The notes beneath the pieces were generated by a model. It searched no databases and was not told where the DNA came from. It saw only the letters and a list, made by a program, of their open reading frames with translations. A stretch of DNA of 64,000 nucleotides from assembly GCA_031395485.1 (NCBI GenBank), contig JANNUS010000012.1, positions 124,001 to 188,000 on the forward strand, in the 5' to 3' direction. Of the stretch, positions 32,869 through 41,736 are shown in pieces. The translations under genes were made by a program, and so were the position numbers. How positions within the stretch are numbered: the first letter of the stretch is position 1; each line of letters opens with the position of its first letter. Origin of the DNA: UBA2336 sp031395485. GTDB taxonomy: Bacteria; Bacteroidota; Bacteroidia; Cytophagales; Cyclobacteriaceae.

Positions 32869-33432
32869 ATGGAAAAACTCGGACAGTATTTTAAGAGTCT
32901 AGGCTTTGAAGGAGACAGCCTAAAGCGAATTGTAGATTCATTTTCGTTGCAGGCATTTGAAAAGAATGATTTTGTGGTGGAGTATGGAAAGACGAGCAAG
33001 TACATTGGTTTTATCAATAGCGGCATGTTTCAATATTATGTTTTGAAGGACGGAGAAGAAAGAACCTCGTACATCAGTATGGAGAATACATGGTTTGCAT
33101 CTCTTCTTAGTTTCATAAATGAAACACCCGCTCAGGAAAATGTAAGAGCACTAACGAATGGAAGCATTTACCTGATAGGTAAAACAAGTCTTAAAAAATT
33201 AGTAAACGAGGTGCCCGGTTTTAATGCCTTTTATATCGGCCTTTTAGAGCAATCGATCTGTGGCATAGACACCAGTCGTTTTGACCTTCTTGTCCTTACC
33301 GCAGAAGAGCGCTATCTGAAAATGCTTACGTCAGACCCCAAGCTCCTACAGCAAATCCCCTTACAATACCTGGCTTCCATGCTTGGCGTAACCCCGCGCC
33401 ACCTCAGCAGAATAAGGAATACGATTCGCTAA
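32869..33432 (+). CDS. Crp/Fnr family regulator
   Basis: The 187-residue protein has an N-terminal cyclic-nucleotide-binding beta-roll (about 20-115, with FEKNDFVVEYGKTSKYIGFINSGMFQYYV) and a C-terminal winged helix whose recognition part is LQYLASMLGVTPRHLSRIR. No Fnr-type cysteine cluster is visible, so it should not be an iron-sulfur oxygen sensor. Such short Crp-like proteins are frequent in Bacteroidota. It lies between two DUF4386-type genes and may control them. A small hairpin (CTGGAC/GTCCAG, 33442-33457) follows its stop. Confidence 0.85.
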   Translation: MEKLGQYFKSLGFEGDSLKRIVDSFSLQAFEKNDFVVEYGKTSKYIGFINSGMFQYYVLKDGEERTSYISMENTWFASLLSFINETPAQENVRALTNGSIYLIGKTSLKKLVNEVPGFNAFYIGLLEQSICGIDTSRFDLLVLTAEERYLKMLTSDPKLLQQIPLQYLASMLGVTPRHLSRIRNTIR

Positions 33433-33509
33433 TTGCATTTCTGGACATTTGTCCAGCAGAAGCCTTTTCGGGCTCCCCACATTTGTATCGTCATTAAACA
33501 AAAGACGAT

Positions 33510-33989
33510 ATGAAAAAAAACACTAAAATCTCTAGTTTATTCTGCGCACTAGTGTTGGTCGCTGCGGCATCAACAAGCGCTTTCTCGCAAAGCCGGTTTT
33601 CAAAAAATGAATTAAGCATTAATGGGTTTAGAAATCCATCCGTGGGTCTTGAGTATCGCCACAAACAGGTATCCTACCATGCTGGGTATTATCCAACCGC
33701 TTTTGCGTCTGGTGAAACTACGAGCTTTCTGAAAGTCGGTGCTACTGCGTGGTTCTTGCCGGTTGGAAAAAAGGAAAATCCATCTTCCTTCTATGCCGGG
33801 GCATCGTATCTACGCGGTTTCAACCGCGACTATGAAAACAAAAATGCGTTGGGTATGGAAACTGGTTTTCGCTGGATGGTATGGAAAGGTCTTAACCTCC
33901 GGATTGGTGTAATCTCGGTGGCCACGCCTGGCGAAAGCTTGAAGATCAATCCAACCCCAGGGATTAGCTATTCATTTTTCTTTAAATAG
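33510..33989 (+). CDS. Secreted protein, probably a small outer-membrane beta-barrel
   Basis: The 159-residue protein has a signal peptide (MKKNTKISSLFCALVLVAAASTSAFSQ) and a mature part of alternating strands with many aromatic residues and glycines, ending in ISYSFFFK, a closing pattern of outer-membrane barrels. I do not recognise the family. It is 18 bases before the second DUF4386-like gene and is likely co-transcribed with it, following the Crp/Fnr gene after 77 bases. Confidence 0.7.
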   Translation: MKKNTKISSLFCALVLVAAASTSAFSQSRFSKNELSINGFRNPSVGLEYRHKQVSYHAGYYPTAFASGETTSFLKVGATAWFLPVGKKENPSSFYAGASYLRGFNRDYENKNALGMETGFRWMVWKGLNLRIGVISVATPGESLKINPTPGISYSFFFK

Positions 33990-34007
33990 AAATATCAATT
34001 TAATAGT

Positions 34008-34712
34008 ATGAAAACAAGTAAAACAATAGGAGGGTTATTCATTGCGGGAGCAATTGCTTTATTTATTCCTTACAATATTCTGATCGTCATTTTTGAGTAT
34101 CCTGATATTTTAAGGCAACCCACGGCTGTCATCTTAACCAAATTTCATGAAGGAGGGGACTCATTAATTTGGACTTGGTTCGCTTTTGCAATAACAGGTA
34201 TTCCGTTATTACCTGCTTATATTCTATTAGGACAAAAACTTGAACATAAAACTTCTCTGGCCCGCATGGCAACTACCATAGGTGTCATTGGTCTGATTGT
34301 CCAGATGATAGGTTTACTCCGTTGGACATTTGTCGTGCCTGTTTTGGCTGACACTTTTGTGAATGCTTCGGATGGTGCAACGAAAGCTGCTGCGGTGATC
34401 GCCTTCAAAACAATTCACCAATTTGGCGGAGTAATATTGGGGGAGCATCTCGGTCAGTTATTTACCATCGCATGGACCGTCATGATCTCCATCTCCTTAC
34501 AACGATTACAAGTCATTCCAACGTGGGTGTCCTACTTGGCCTATGTGGCGTCTGCCATTTATCTACTCGCTCAGGCAGAGTTGTTTGCTACCGTTATGCC
34601 TTCTTTTCCGGTATGGGATTTAGCAGGGTTTATTGGCAGCACGCTCTGGCTATTATGGCTTGTGATAATCGGAGTCTTCTTTTTGCGCTCTAAAAAACTT
34701 TTTGAAATCTAG
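34008..34712 (+). CDS. DUF4386-like membrane protein
   Basis: The 234-residue protein has about six hydrophobic segments and resembles the DUF4386 protein 1.2 kb upstream in layout (GGLFIAGAIALFIPYNILIV at the start, LARMATTIGVIGLIVQMIGLLRWTFVVP in the middle, then a long hydrophobic end). It is a diverged member at best. It should be in the inner membrane. The pair encloses a Crp/Fnr regulator and a barrel protein, which looks like one small regulated unit. A strong inverted repeat at 34748 follows. Confidence 0.7.
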   Translation: MKTSKTIGGLFIAGAIALFIPYNILIVIFEYPDILRQPTAVILTKFHEGGDSLIWTWFAFAITGIPLLPAYILLGQKLEHKTSLARMATTIGVIGLIVQMIGLLRWTFVVPVLADTFVNASDGATKAAAVIAFKTIHQFGGVILGEHLGQLFTIAWTVMISISLQRLQVIPTWVSYLAYVASAIYLLAQAELFATVMPSFPVWDLAGFIGSTLWLLWLVIIGVFFLRSKKLFEI

Positions 34713-34747
34713 TAGTTAACCTAACTAACTGAAGTTAATACTTGAAG

Positions 34748-34777
34748 CACTGGCACAAGCGGACGCTTGTGCCAGTG
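34748..34777. repeat. Palindromic repeat family 1, copy 2
   Basis: CACTGGCACAAGCG and CGCTTGTGCCAGTG make a perfect 14-pair stem with a two-base loop. It lies between convergent genes and could also terminate transcription. Confidence 0.75.
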
Positions 34778-34790
34778 CTAGGTGTCGTAA

Positions 34791-35672
34791 TTATCCAGTG
34801 ATGCGTTTCCACACAGGGTAGTTAAAAATTACCAATGCCAGAGCTATGACTGCATAGCCTGCGATTTGAACGGACGTAGCCGTTTCATTCACAACAAAAA
34901 AGGCCAGGATGAAATTAATCAATGGATTGATGTACATCAAAATACCAATGGTAGCTGCGTTGATTTTATTCAGCGCATATAAATTCAGGAACAGCGGCAA
35001 CACGGTGAAGAACAAGGCAATGCTGGCAACAATCACGTAAAATCGTACGTCAACCACCACCGTTCCTACCAACTGCCCAAAGAAAAAGTTCATGATGATA
35101 AAAGCAAAAAGCACTTGCACGCCCAGTACAACCAGCCGGTTGAATCCCTGGTTTTTTCGTTGTGAGATCAAGTACAAGGCATAGGAGAAAGCGATCAGTA
35201 AACTGTAGCCCAACTCCGCTACATTGTTCATACCCAATAACACACAACTCAGTGCGCACAGCAAAATTGCGAACCACTGTATGGATAACATTTTCTCGCG
35301 TAGCAAAAAATAACCAAGGCCCGCGGTAATAACAGGGCAAATCAGATAGGAGAAGGAGGCCGTTTTAATGTTGATTTCGTTCACCACGTAAATAAAGGCC
35401 AGCCAGTTGATGGTGAGTAAAATACCGCCAACTAACGTAAGGATGACCACGCGGTTTTTAGTAGATGCTTGCAGGGATGTAAAGTGTGTCCAGTTTTCAC
35501 GGCTTTTTTTACGCATAAACGTCCCGATGATCACGATGAGAATGACCAGCGAAAACAAAATACGGAAGTACAGAATCTCGCCTGCAGGGTGCGTGTTTAC
35601 CGTGCGCAGTACCAGCGGAAAGAATCCCCAGATAAGAAAAGCCGCAATGGCTGACGCGTAGTGTTTATTCAT
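34791..35672 (-). CDS. EamA/RarD-family transporter
   Basis: The 293-residue protein has ten hydrophobic segments in the two-fold EamA pattern. The start (AIAAFLIWGFFPLVLRTVNTHPAGEILYFRILFSLVILI) is typical of the RarD subfamily, where FLIWG, the E-I and the R are conserved. These are inner-membrane exporters or permeases of small metabolites. The substrate is unknown. It is followed by the greB gene in the same orientation, 40 bases further upstream. Confidence 0.85.
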   Translation of the reverse strand: MNKHYASAIAAFLIWGFFPLVLRTVNTHPAGEILYFRILFSLVILIVIIGTFMRKKSRENWTHFTSLQASTKNRVVILTLVGGILLTINWLAFIYVVNEINIKTASFSYLICPVITAGLGYFLLREKMLSIQWFAILLCALSCVLLGMNNVAELGYSLLIAFSYALYLISQRKNQGFNRLVVLGVQVLFAFIIMNFFFGQLVGTVVVDVRFYVIVASIALFFTVLPLFLNLYALNKINAATIGILMYINPLINFILAFFVVNETATSVQIAGYAVIALALVIFNYPVWKRITG

Positions 35673-35712
35673 TACTCTTGATTAATTCGATACATTGTGA
35701 AACCAGTGACAC

Positions 35713-36186
35713 TTATTTCTGATATTCAATTTTGGTGATCCTCCAAACAAACTGTGCCGTAGCTGTTTTCACAATAGCTTCATCACCCACTTCTTTCTTC
35801 AGTAGCGCCTGCGCCATGGGCGAGTCCATCGAGATGTAATCTTTCGCACCAATAAGTTCTTCACCACCCACAATGCGGAAACGATTCTTAAAACCTTTAT
35901 CATTCTCAATTTCAACCCAGGCTCCAAACATCACTTTGCCTTCCTGGTAGGGTGAATAGTGTACAACTTTCAGGTTGCCAATGCATTTGCGTAAGTAAAG
36001 AATGCGGCTGTCAAGTTCGCGAAGTCGTTTTTTATTGTAGTGATAATCTGCGTTTTCAGAACGATCGCCCAGACTTGCCGCCCAAGACACTTTTTGTGTA
36101 GTGTCTGGCCGCTCCAACCGCCACAGGTGATCCAGCTCAGCCTTTAACTTCTCTAAACCTTCAGGCGTAATCAGCAGTGTTTTCAT
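35713..36186 (-). CDS. greB: Transcription elongation factor GreB-like
   Basis: The 157-residue protein rescues backtracked RNA polymerase by stimulating transcript cleavage. The N-terminal coiled coil carries GDRSENADYHYNKKRLRELDSRI, the GreA/GreB tip with acidic D and E, and the YHYNKKRLRELD pattern is closer to GreB than to GreA. The C-terminal FKBP-like domain (about 80-157) has the end GAKDYISMDSPMAQALLKKEVGDEAIV. Intact. It is the first gene of a small minus-strand unit with the EamA permease. Confidence 0.88.
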   Translation of the reverse strand: MKTLLITPEGLEKLKAELDHLWRLERPDTTQKVSWAASLGDRSENADYHYNKKRLRELDSRILYLRKCIGNLKVVHYSPYQEGKVMFGAWVEIENDKGFKNRFRIVGGEELIGAKDYISMDSPMAQALLKKEVGDEAIVKTATAQFVWRITKIEYQK

Positions 36187-36639
36187 AATCGAGTTCGTGT
36201 CCGCATTCGGGTTTCCTCAAAATTATACATTTCATTGCTTCTCCACGTGTACATTTCATAGAGTGGGGATTGCCACAGGTTGCTCACACACATGCGATCA
36301 CTCACACCTTTCCACCAGCGGTTGGGCAGGCGCAATGACGGAACTTTATGGTTTGCATTTTAATCAGCGCAATCAATTAATCAGGTTAATCAGCGATTCA
36401 AACAATTTAACGCACGAGCGTATTAACTTCCCTGCAGAGTCTCCCGTCTCGGGGACTCTGGCGGTTGTTCGATCTTTTACGCTCGCAGAGTCTTGCGCAT
36501 CTGGGTAAATAATTAATGTATTGAGTTAGGGTAGCGATGAGCGATGCTGAAACTCGAAGATTTAAGTTGCCAACTCGGCCAAATCATAGATCGAGAATCT
36601 CTTCGATATGTAACATATTAGCCCGATCTTCCGTCATAC
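36187..36639. other. 453-base gap with repeats
   Basis: This gap holds a REP-like end (GCGCAATGACGG, near 36332), palindromic family 2 copy 2 (36436-36459) and a stretch at 36601-36626 similar to the promoter region before 32049. An open frame crosses it from 36197 but is made of repeats and AT-rich spacer, so I do not call it a gene. Confidence 0.65.
36436..36459. repeat. Palindromic repeat family 2, copy 2
   Basis: The same 24-base hairpin as at 31894: AGAGTCTCCCG and CGGGGACTCT around TCT. Both copies stand upstream of a plus-strand membrane-protein gene. Confidence 0.8.
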
Positions 36640-37200
36640 ATGCTTATGAGTGAAGCATCCTTTTTTAAAATCCGTCTCTATTTTACAGGAATAGTGGCCA
36701 TTGCCATTTGGTCGCTATTAACCTGGAATCATTATAATGGCGGCATACCGAGCCACCATATTTTAGCCAATAAAGATTTACCAGAAATCTCGAACGTATG
36801 GGGTGCACTTGTACTCCCTTTGCTAACATGGATACTTTTGTATCGGGTACAAAAAAGAATTTTTAGACAGCACAAAGGCCATGCTGAAATATCTACAATC
36901 AAGCAGTCGTTATACGCGTTCATCATTTCATTGGCATACGGAATTATTACCGCTGGCTTCTTTTCATTCGGCTATTCAGACATGACGGGAAACATGATGC
37001 TAGGGATTTTTGGGCTTGCATTGTTCTTTCCGGTTTACCGAGCCGAATGCCTGCTTGGATTTATCATAGGTATGACCTTCACATTCGGTGCTGTGCTTCC
37101 AACAGCGATAGGGTCGATTCTCGCATTAATTTCTTTTGTGCTTTATCGTGGCTTTCGTCCCGCCATTTTATATGTGGTGTCTCGTGTTAGGAATAAATAG
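36640..37200 (+). CDS. Membrane protein of unknown function
   Basis: The 186-residue protein has five or six hydrophobic segments (for example IVAIAIWSLLTW, WGALVLPLLTWILLY, LGIFGLALFFPVY and FTFGAVLPTAIGSILALISFVLY) and short basic loops, so it is an inner-membrane protein. I do not recognise the family. ATG 36640 or 36646 could be the start. The 65 bases after the stop begin with a small hairpin (TCAGAA/TTCTGA, 37201-37216). Confidence 0.65.
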   Translation: MLMSEASFFKIRLYFTGIVAIAIWSLLTWNHYNGGIPSHHILANKDLPEISNVWGALVLPLLTWILLYRVQKRIFRQHKGHAEISTIKQSLYAFIISLAYGIITAGFFSFGYSDMTGNMMLGIFGLALFFPVYRAECLLGFIIGMTFTFGAVLPTAIGSILALISFVLYRGFRPAILYVVSRVRNK

Positions 37201-37265
37201 TCAGAAGAAATTCTGACTTCTACCAGAATTCTTTCGCCTATCTTTATCATCATAAAAATATTGAC

Positions 37266-37463
37266 ATGACAGAAAGAGAATTGATGAAACTGGAAGCAAC
37301 GATCCGAAGCAAAATGGAGGATATAAAAAAACGACACGTGAGCTTGAAAGATTCCGGTATTGGGGGGCTCATGAATTCATTAAAGAAAGTAGATGAAGCA
37401 CTGTATGAAAAGATACTTCCTGAGTATAAGAAGATGGCCGCGAACTATAACATATTCAAATAA
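37266..37463 (+). CDS. Small charged protein of unknown function
   Basis: A 65-residue hydrophilic, mostly helical protein (MTERELMKLEATIRSKMEDIKK...VDEALYEKILPEYKKM). No domain is recognised. ATG 37266 fits, and the codon use looks like that of its neighbours. It ends 22 bases before the stop of the convergent PLD-like gene. Confidence 0.5.
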   Translation: MTERELMKLEATIRSKMEDIKKRHVSLKDSGIGGLMNSLKKVDEALYEKILPEYKKMAANYNIFK

Positions 37464-37484
37464 AGGAAACAGGGAAATTTGCCT

Positions 37485-38162
37485 TTATTCAAACTTCACC
37501 ATCACATTCCACAATTGATCAAACTGATGCGTGAAGGATTTAATTACCCCCGCTTCGCGCGTCACTAAAATATTTTCGTGGTTATAGCGTGCTGCACTCA
37601 GTGTCCAGTTGTAGCTGCCAGTAATCAATGTACGTTGATCGGCCAACATAAATTTGTGGTGCATGTGATTGGGCGTAGTATCCATCTTAACAGCAATGCC
37701 GGCTTTGGCAAGCTGCTCCACATCCGATCCCATATCAAATGACTTATCATTATCCGTAATCAGCTTGATCTGAACACCTTTTTTATGAGCACTTAGTAAA
37801 CTTTTTGTGATACTATCGTCACTGATGGTAAACACACAAATATGCAAGCGTGTAGTAGCGGTTTCAATTTGACGTATAATAACGTTGCGACACGCCTCAC
37901 CCGGGCTAAAAAATGCATCCGTAGCTTCCGGTGCGGGTGCAATCAATGCACTGTTGGCAGCCTTTATCCATTCAATAATAAATTGGCTATTGGTGGGCGT
38001 TATTTTTTGGCTTGCCAATTCATAAATCCAGCTCCGCAAAAAGTTTAGTTGATTTTGGTCGAGCAGCGCTTCACTCACAAGCGACTTGAAGGTCTTCTTT
38101 TCATCTTTTGAAAACACTTCATCTACAATACTACTTTCCAGGTGTGCCTTTAATTCGTCCAT
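37485..38162 (-). CDS. Phospholipase D-like protein with one HKD motif
   Basis: The 225-residue protein has a single phospholipase D-type active-site motif (MHHKFMLADQRTLITGSYNWT, with H-x-K-x4-D and the GS-x-N of the family) in its last third. The first 90 residues are helical. Single-motif proteins of this type usually form dimers and include nucleases such as Nuc. No signal peptide is present, so it should be cytoplasmic. Substrate could be DNA, RNA or phospholipid; the context does not tell. It ends close to the next minus-strand gene, 20 bases downstream of that gene's stop. Confidence 0.8.
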   Translation of the reverse strand: MDELKAHLESSIVDEVFSKDEKKTFKSLVSEALLDQNQLNFLRSWIYELASQKITPTNSQFIIEWIKAANSALIAPAPEATDAFFSPGEACRNVIIRQIETATTRLHICVFTISDDSITKSLLSAHKKGVQIKLITDNDKSFDMGSDVEQLAKAGIAVKMDTTPNHMHHKFMLADQRTLITGSYNWTLSAARYNHENILVTREAGVIKSFTHQFDQLWNVMVKFE

Positions 38163-38181
38163 TATTCGACCGCTAAGTTCC

Positions 38182-38574
38182 TCAACTCACAAGTCCTTTC
38201 TTCAGCTTTTGTTCTTCCGAATATATCCAAATGGAATAGCCACCGATGGCGGTGCCAATTGGAAAGGAAAACAGTTTTAGACAACCTATTATTAAAGCGA
38301 ATAAGGTTGCCCAAGATTTTCGGGTAAGCAAACCAATCCCCGCAATCAATGTAGGTACTGACAAAAAAAGAATTACAAAGACGGGCACATATTGAATGAT
38401 GGACAGTATCCATTCTACAATCTTTTGATCTTCCGGATCAACCTCTTGCAAGGCAAAGGAAAATATGAAAGAAAGAAAGGCGTTGAGCAAAAGCATACCG
38501 AAAATGGTAAGCGTTGCAGAAATAACATATACAATACCCAGTACTTTTTTATGACCATCGAGGCGAGCATCCAT
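38182..38574 (-). CDS. Small membrane protein of unknown function
   Basis: The 130-residue protein has four hydrophobic segments (VLGIVYVISATLTIFGMLLL, then FIFSFALQ, YVPVFVILFLSVPTLIAGIGLL and WATLFALIIGCLKLFSFPIGTAIGGYSIW) and a charged tail (YSEEQKLKKG). The last part resembles small membrane proteins of Bacteroidota without assigned role. It is upstream of the PLD-like gene on the same strand, 19 bases apart, so the two may be co-transcribed. Confidence 0.65.
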   Translation of the reverse strand: MDARLDGHKKVLGIVYVISATLTIFGMLLLNAFLSFIFSFALQEVDPEDQKIVEWILSIIQYVPVFVILFLSVPTLIAGIGLLTRKSWATLFALIIGCLKLFSFPIGTAIGGYSIWIYSEEQKLKKGLVS

Positions 38575-38704
38575 ATTATTGAGGTTTTGGGAAAGTTAGT
38601 GAATGGGCTGCGCTAAATCAAAAATCCACCATTCAATTTGTTAGTCCTGTTGGATACAGAGTAGAATGGTTTACTTTTGAGGCTCCACTAACAAAAAATT
38701 AGTT

Positions 38705-38977
38705 ATGGCAGTTTTTAACGTACAACAAGTAAAAGAAATCAATGATCACATTGCCGAGATCACAAAAGCCATTAAACCGAAATGTGAAATTGGAGCACAC
38801 GACAAAGTTACTCTCAGTACCTTGCTCAAGACTCAGTCTTCGAAGGAAGAATTAACCTTTTTTAAATGTAAACGCGAATTCTCGGATGCCATCGTTACGC
38901 ATTTTGTTAAAGAGAAAGGCGTTGTTAAAAGCCGTTTTCATAAAAACAATCAAGCCCACATCTTCATTGTAAAGTAA
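38705..38977 (+). CDS. Small protein of unknown function
   Basis: A 90-residue soluble protein: an N-terminal helix (VQQVKEINDHIAEITKAI), a middle segment with KCEIGAHDKVTLSTLL, and a basic end (KSRFHKNNQAHIFIVK) that may form strands. No known domain is recognised. ATG 38705 directly follows AGTT and no better start exists. Confidence 0.5.
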   Translation: MAVFNVQQVKEINDHIAEITKAIKPKCEIGAHDKVTLSTLLKTQSSKEELTFFKCKREFSDAIVTHFVKEKGVVKSRFHKNNQAHIFIVK

Positions 38978-39153
38978 TCGTAGAACAATATCAACGCAAG
39001 TTATTGCGCCCATTCGTGGTCATTCTTTAAGGGAATATAGACGGCCCCAGACTACACCGTGCATACTTCAGAGTCAACGGAACTTTGATCATGGTAATTA
39101 TTGATTCGTGTTGACAAACACACTCCTTCTACAATTCACTACCTTTATGCCAT

Positions 39154-39426
39154 ATGAATAACATACAATACTGGCAGATCATACGCGATGACGCTAAACG
39201 GACATTTGAAGTCTGTGGCCAGATTACCAATGAAAATTACTTCACCAATAAAACACATGCTATGCAAAAAGCTGGGATGAATGTTAGCTGTATGACACCC
39301 CCTGTAACTAATAAAACTTCCAGTAAAGACCTGATTAAAATTATTGGTTATACAAAGGAAGACGGTTTGCAAGCAAGACTCTTGCGTCAATATGCTGAAA
39401 TAGTGCGATCTGCTGATCAGTGGTGA
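39154..39426 (+). CDS. Small protein of unknown function
   Basis: A 90-residue soluble protein (MNNIQYWQIIRDDAKRTFEV...). It has two cysteines apart and a C-terminal helix (EDGLQARLLRQYAEIV). I do not recognise a domain. It is separate from the neighbours; 176 bases before it and 111 after show no other gene. Confidence 0.5.
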   Translation: MNNIQYWQIIRDDAKRTFEVCGQITNENYFTNKTHAMQKAGMNVSCMTPPVTNKTSSKDLIKIIGYTKEDGLQARLLRQYAEIVRSADQW

Positions 39427-39537
39427 TAACTAATTTCTTCTGACTAATACGCAGTGGAAATACCCCAGTCTATATCAACGTTAAAATTACAGCGGCCAGC
39501 AATAGCATCGTAAAATGATAACCCGTGTTGATCCTGT

Positions 39538-41736
39538 CTATTTCGAGCTCAAAAACTTCGTAAACGCTTCCTTGCTTGACATGAATTTGAAAACATCATC
39601 AAGCGAATAATAGGTAGATTTTTCTGTCGCAAGGTCATATGCGTATTCTACAAACTCAAGCGTTTGCGATTCAAAATTAAAGAGTATGGCGATGCTACGG
39701 ATCTGTTCATTCGTGAGGCATTTTTCTTTCGTGACCAAACGGGCAGTGGCCATCTTATCATCACTAAAGGGCTTGGACTCTACTGCTTTGAGCGCACTAT
39801 AATATTCTTTTTCGCTCATCTCGCAGGGCGGATCATAACTATAAACTACAGTAGGCGATTGCGCTAATTCAACGGGTGCTTCTTCTTGTATCTCTACAGG
39901 GGGAGGAATAATTTGGACTGGCACAGCAACTACTCGAGGGTTAAATATGTCTTCAACAATAATGGATGAATACAAATTATCAAACATCTTAAACCCCGTG
40001 TAATCTGTATTTCGATCAATCATGGAATAAAATCCCTTGAAATAATCTCGTTCATATAACATTGCTTGCATTCCTTCAGGAACTCGTACAGAGGAAAGTT
40101 GATCCCCGGTGATTAAATCACGCGCTAGATATCGACCCGGAGTTAGTTCCTGAGCAATTCCTTTATAACTGTCTGTATAAATGGTAACAAAAAGATCTCT
40201 TGGATCTCTTTGCTCGATAATTACAGAAGATGTTACGTCATTAAACCCCAGAGATTTAAACACATCGGCACGCAAACTTTTGGTTAGGGTTAACGACTTA
40301 CCACCATAGGCACCTTCATCATACAATGTAACACGCAAGCCCCTTGGAATTTCAATCGATGACACCGTGTTATTTCCAATCTCCAGCAATGGATATTCTC
40401 CGGGTGAGAGTTTCTTCAATGGGGCTGAGAAATCTTCTTGGTACAAGGTAACAAGGGGTAATGGGTCGTTTGTTTTTCCTACAATCATAGAGGAAGTAAT
40501 ATTATCAAAGTCACGGCCCGCGATAAAATCTGCGCTGGTATTTTCGGTAAGGAGTAAAGACCGTCCAGAATAATTATTGCCATCAAAAAGTAACACCCAA
40601 ACTCCTGGAAGAACTTTCACAGAAGAGAGTTCATCGTTTCCAATACCCAACTCATTCACGTAGTAATAGCCGGGTTCAAAACTTTTTACCTCACCTGCAT
40701 AGTCATCTTGGTAGATCGTAACACGAGGAGTCAACTCCACTACGAGTGACGAGGTTAAATTATTAAACTTGTTTGCATCAAAATATTCAGCGTTGGCATC
40801 TTCTTCAACTAAAATGGATTTACCCTTAAAGCCCGCTTGCTCATATAGTCTAAGTCGAACACCATCGGGCACTTTTACAGATGACAGCTGATCATTTCCA
40901 ATACCCAGCACACCCATATCATAACGCCCGGGCGCAAACCTTTTTGATAGTCCGGAAAAATTGCCTTGATAAATTGTAACCATTGGAAATGCGGGATCAT
41001 CAACGATTTCTTCTACAACGGGAACGGGGATAACTACAGAAGGGACAGGTTGTGGTAGCACAACTATGGGTAGTACAACCGGTATTGCTGGTTCGGGAAT
41101 AACCTCAACATGAATGGAAGATGTTGCATCGTTGAAGCTTTTCTCTTTCAAAAAACTGATGCTTGCATCGCTGGTAAGTACGAGTGATTTCCCGCCAGAT
41201 TCTGTATGCTCATAGAGTGTAACTTTCATTCCTTTCGGGATTTTCACAGAAGAAAGTTGATCGTTATCAATACCTCCAAATTCAAAGAATTCGTAGTATC
41301 CAGAAGCGAGATTTTTTGATGCGCCCGAAAAATTATCTTTGTAGATTGTTGCTACCGGACCCGTTGGCACATCTGTAGGTAATTCCGCTACGATCAATGA
41401 AACATTTTGGATAACCTGACCAAAACCTTTACCCATGATATGACGCATGTTTGCATCATCGGTAAGTATAAGGGATTCTCCCTGAAAATTATCTCTTTCA
41501 TACAGTGTAACCTTCATGCCTGCCGGAACTTTAACAGACCGCACAATAGAAATTCCAAACTTTATTAATGATATATGATCATACTTCCCAACGCCAAGGG
41601 AATAATCACTGCCCGCGAAATCATCGGTATAAACCGTGATTTTTCTTGACTGCCCTTGTGCATAACACACATTTACTATAATGAGAAAAAATACTATCAG
41701 AGATAAGAGAGGGGCGGTGACTTTCATAGTTCGCAT
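39538..41736 (-). CDS. Secreted protein with six beta-gamma-crystallin-like domains and DUF4476
   Basis: From ATG 41736 the protein has 732 residues (ATG 41727 is also possible) with a signal peptide (TAPLLSLIVFFLIIVNVCYAQG). Six domains of about 80 residues follow, each starting like VTIYQDDFSG and containing SSVKVPxGxxVxLYExxxFxGxS and a closing SSxxVE strand, the pattern of beta-gamma-crystallins with two Greek-key motifs per domain. Between domains 2 and 3 lies a proline/valine-rich linker, and another precedes the end. The last 100 residues (MSEKEYYSALKAVESKPF...) match DUF4476. Microbial crystallins often bind calcium; the exact binding residues are diverged here. It is likely periplasmic or at the cell surface. 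It is a long, unusual array for the family. Confidence 0.85.
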   Translation of the reverse strand: MRTMKVTAPLLSLIVFFLIIVNVCYAQGQSRKITVYTDDFAGSDYSLGVGKYDHISLIKFGISIVRSVKVPAGMKVTLYERDNFQGESLILTDDANMRHIMGKGFGQVIQNVSLIVAELPTDVPTGPVATIYKDNFSGASKNLASGYYEFFEFGGIDNDQLSSVKIPKGMKVTLYEHTESGGKSLVLTSDASISFLKEKSFNDATSSIHVEVIPEPAIPVVLPIVVLPQPVPSVVIPVPVVEEIVDDPAFPMVTIYQGNFSGLSKRFAPGRYDMGVLGIGNDQLSSVKVPDGVRLRLYEQAGFKGKSILVEEDANAEYFDANKFNNLTSSLVVELTPRVTIYQDDYAGEVKSFEPGYYYVNELGIGNDELSSVKVLPGVWVLLFDGNNYSGRSLLLTENTSADFIAGRDFDNITSSMIVGKTNDPLPLVTLYQEDFSAPLKKLSPGEYPLLEIGNNTVSSIEIPRGLRVTLYDEGAYGGKSLTLTKSLRADVFKSLGFNDVTSSVIIEQRDPRDLFVTIYTDSYKGIAQELTPGRYLARDLITGDQLSSVRVPEGMQAMLYERDYFKGFYSMIDRNTDYTGFKMFDNLYSSIIVEDIFNPRVVAVPVQIIPPPVEIQEEAPVELAQSPTVVYSYDPPCEMSEKEYYSALKAVESKPFSDDKMATARLVTKEKCLTNEQIRSIAILFNFESQTLEFVEYAYDLATEKSTYYSLDDVFKFMSSKEAFTKFLSSK

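Noticed and set aside
36197..36508. A 103-codon open frame on the plus strand
   Set aside because: It runs through REP-like ends and palindrome family 2, has no domain, and the codon use does not resemble its neighbours.
37201..37216. TCAGAA/TTCTGA hairpin as a terminator
   Set aside because: The stem is only six pairs and AT-rich with no T-run, so it is too weak to call.
39470..39560. A hydrophobic peptide on the minus strand after the crystallin gene (YHFTMLLLAAVILTLI)
   Set aside because: It has no start codon in frame and overlaps the end of the crystallin gene in another frame. It could be a remnant, but nothing supports a gene.
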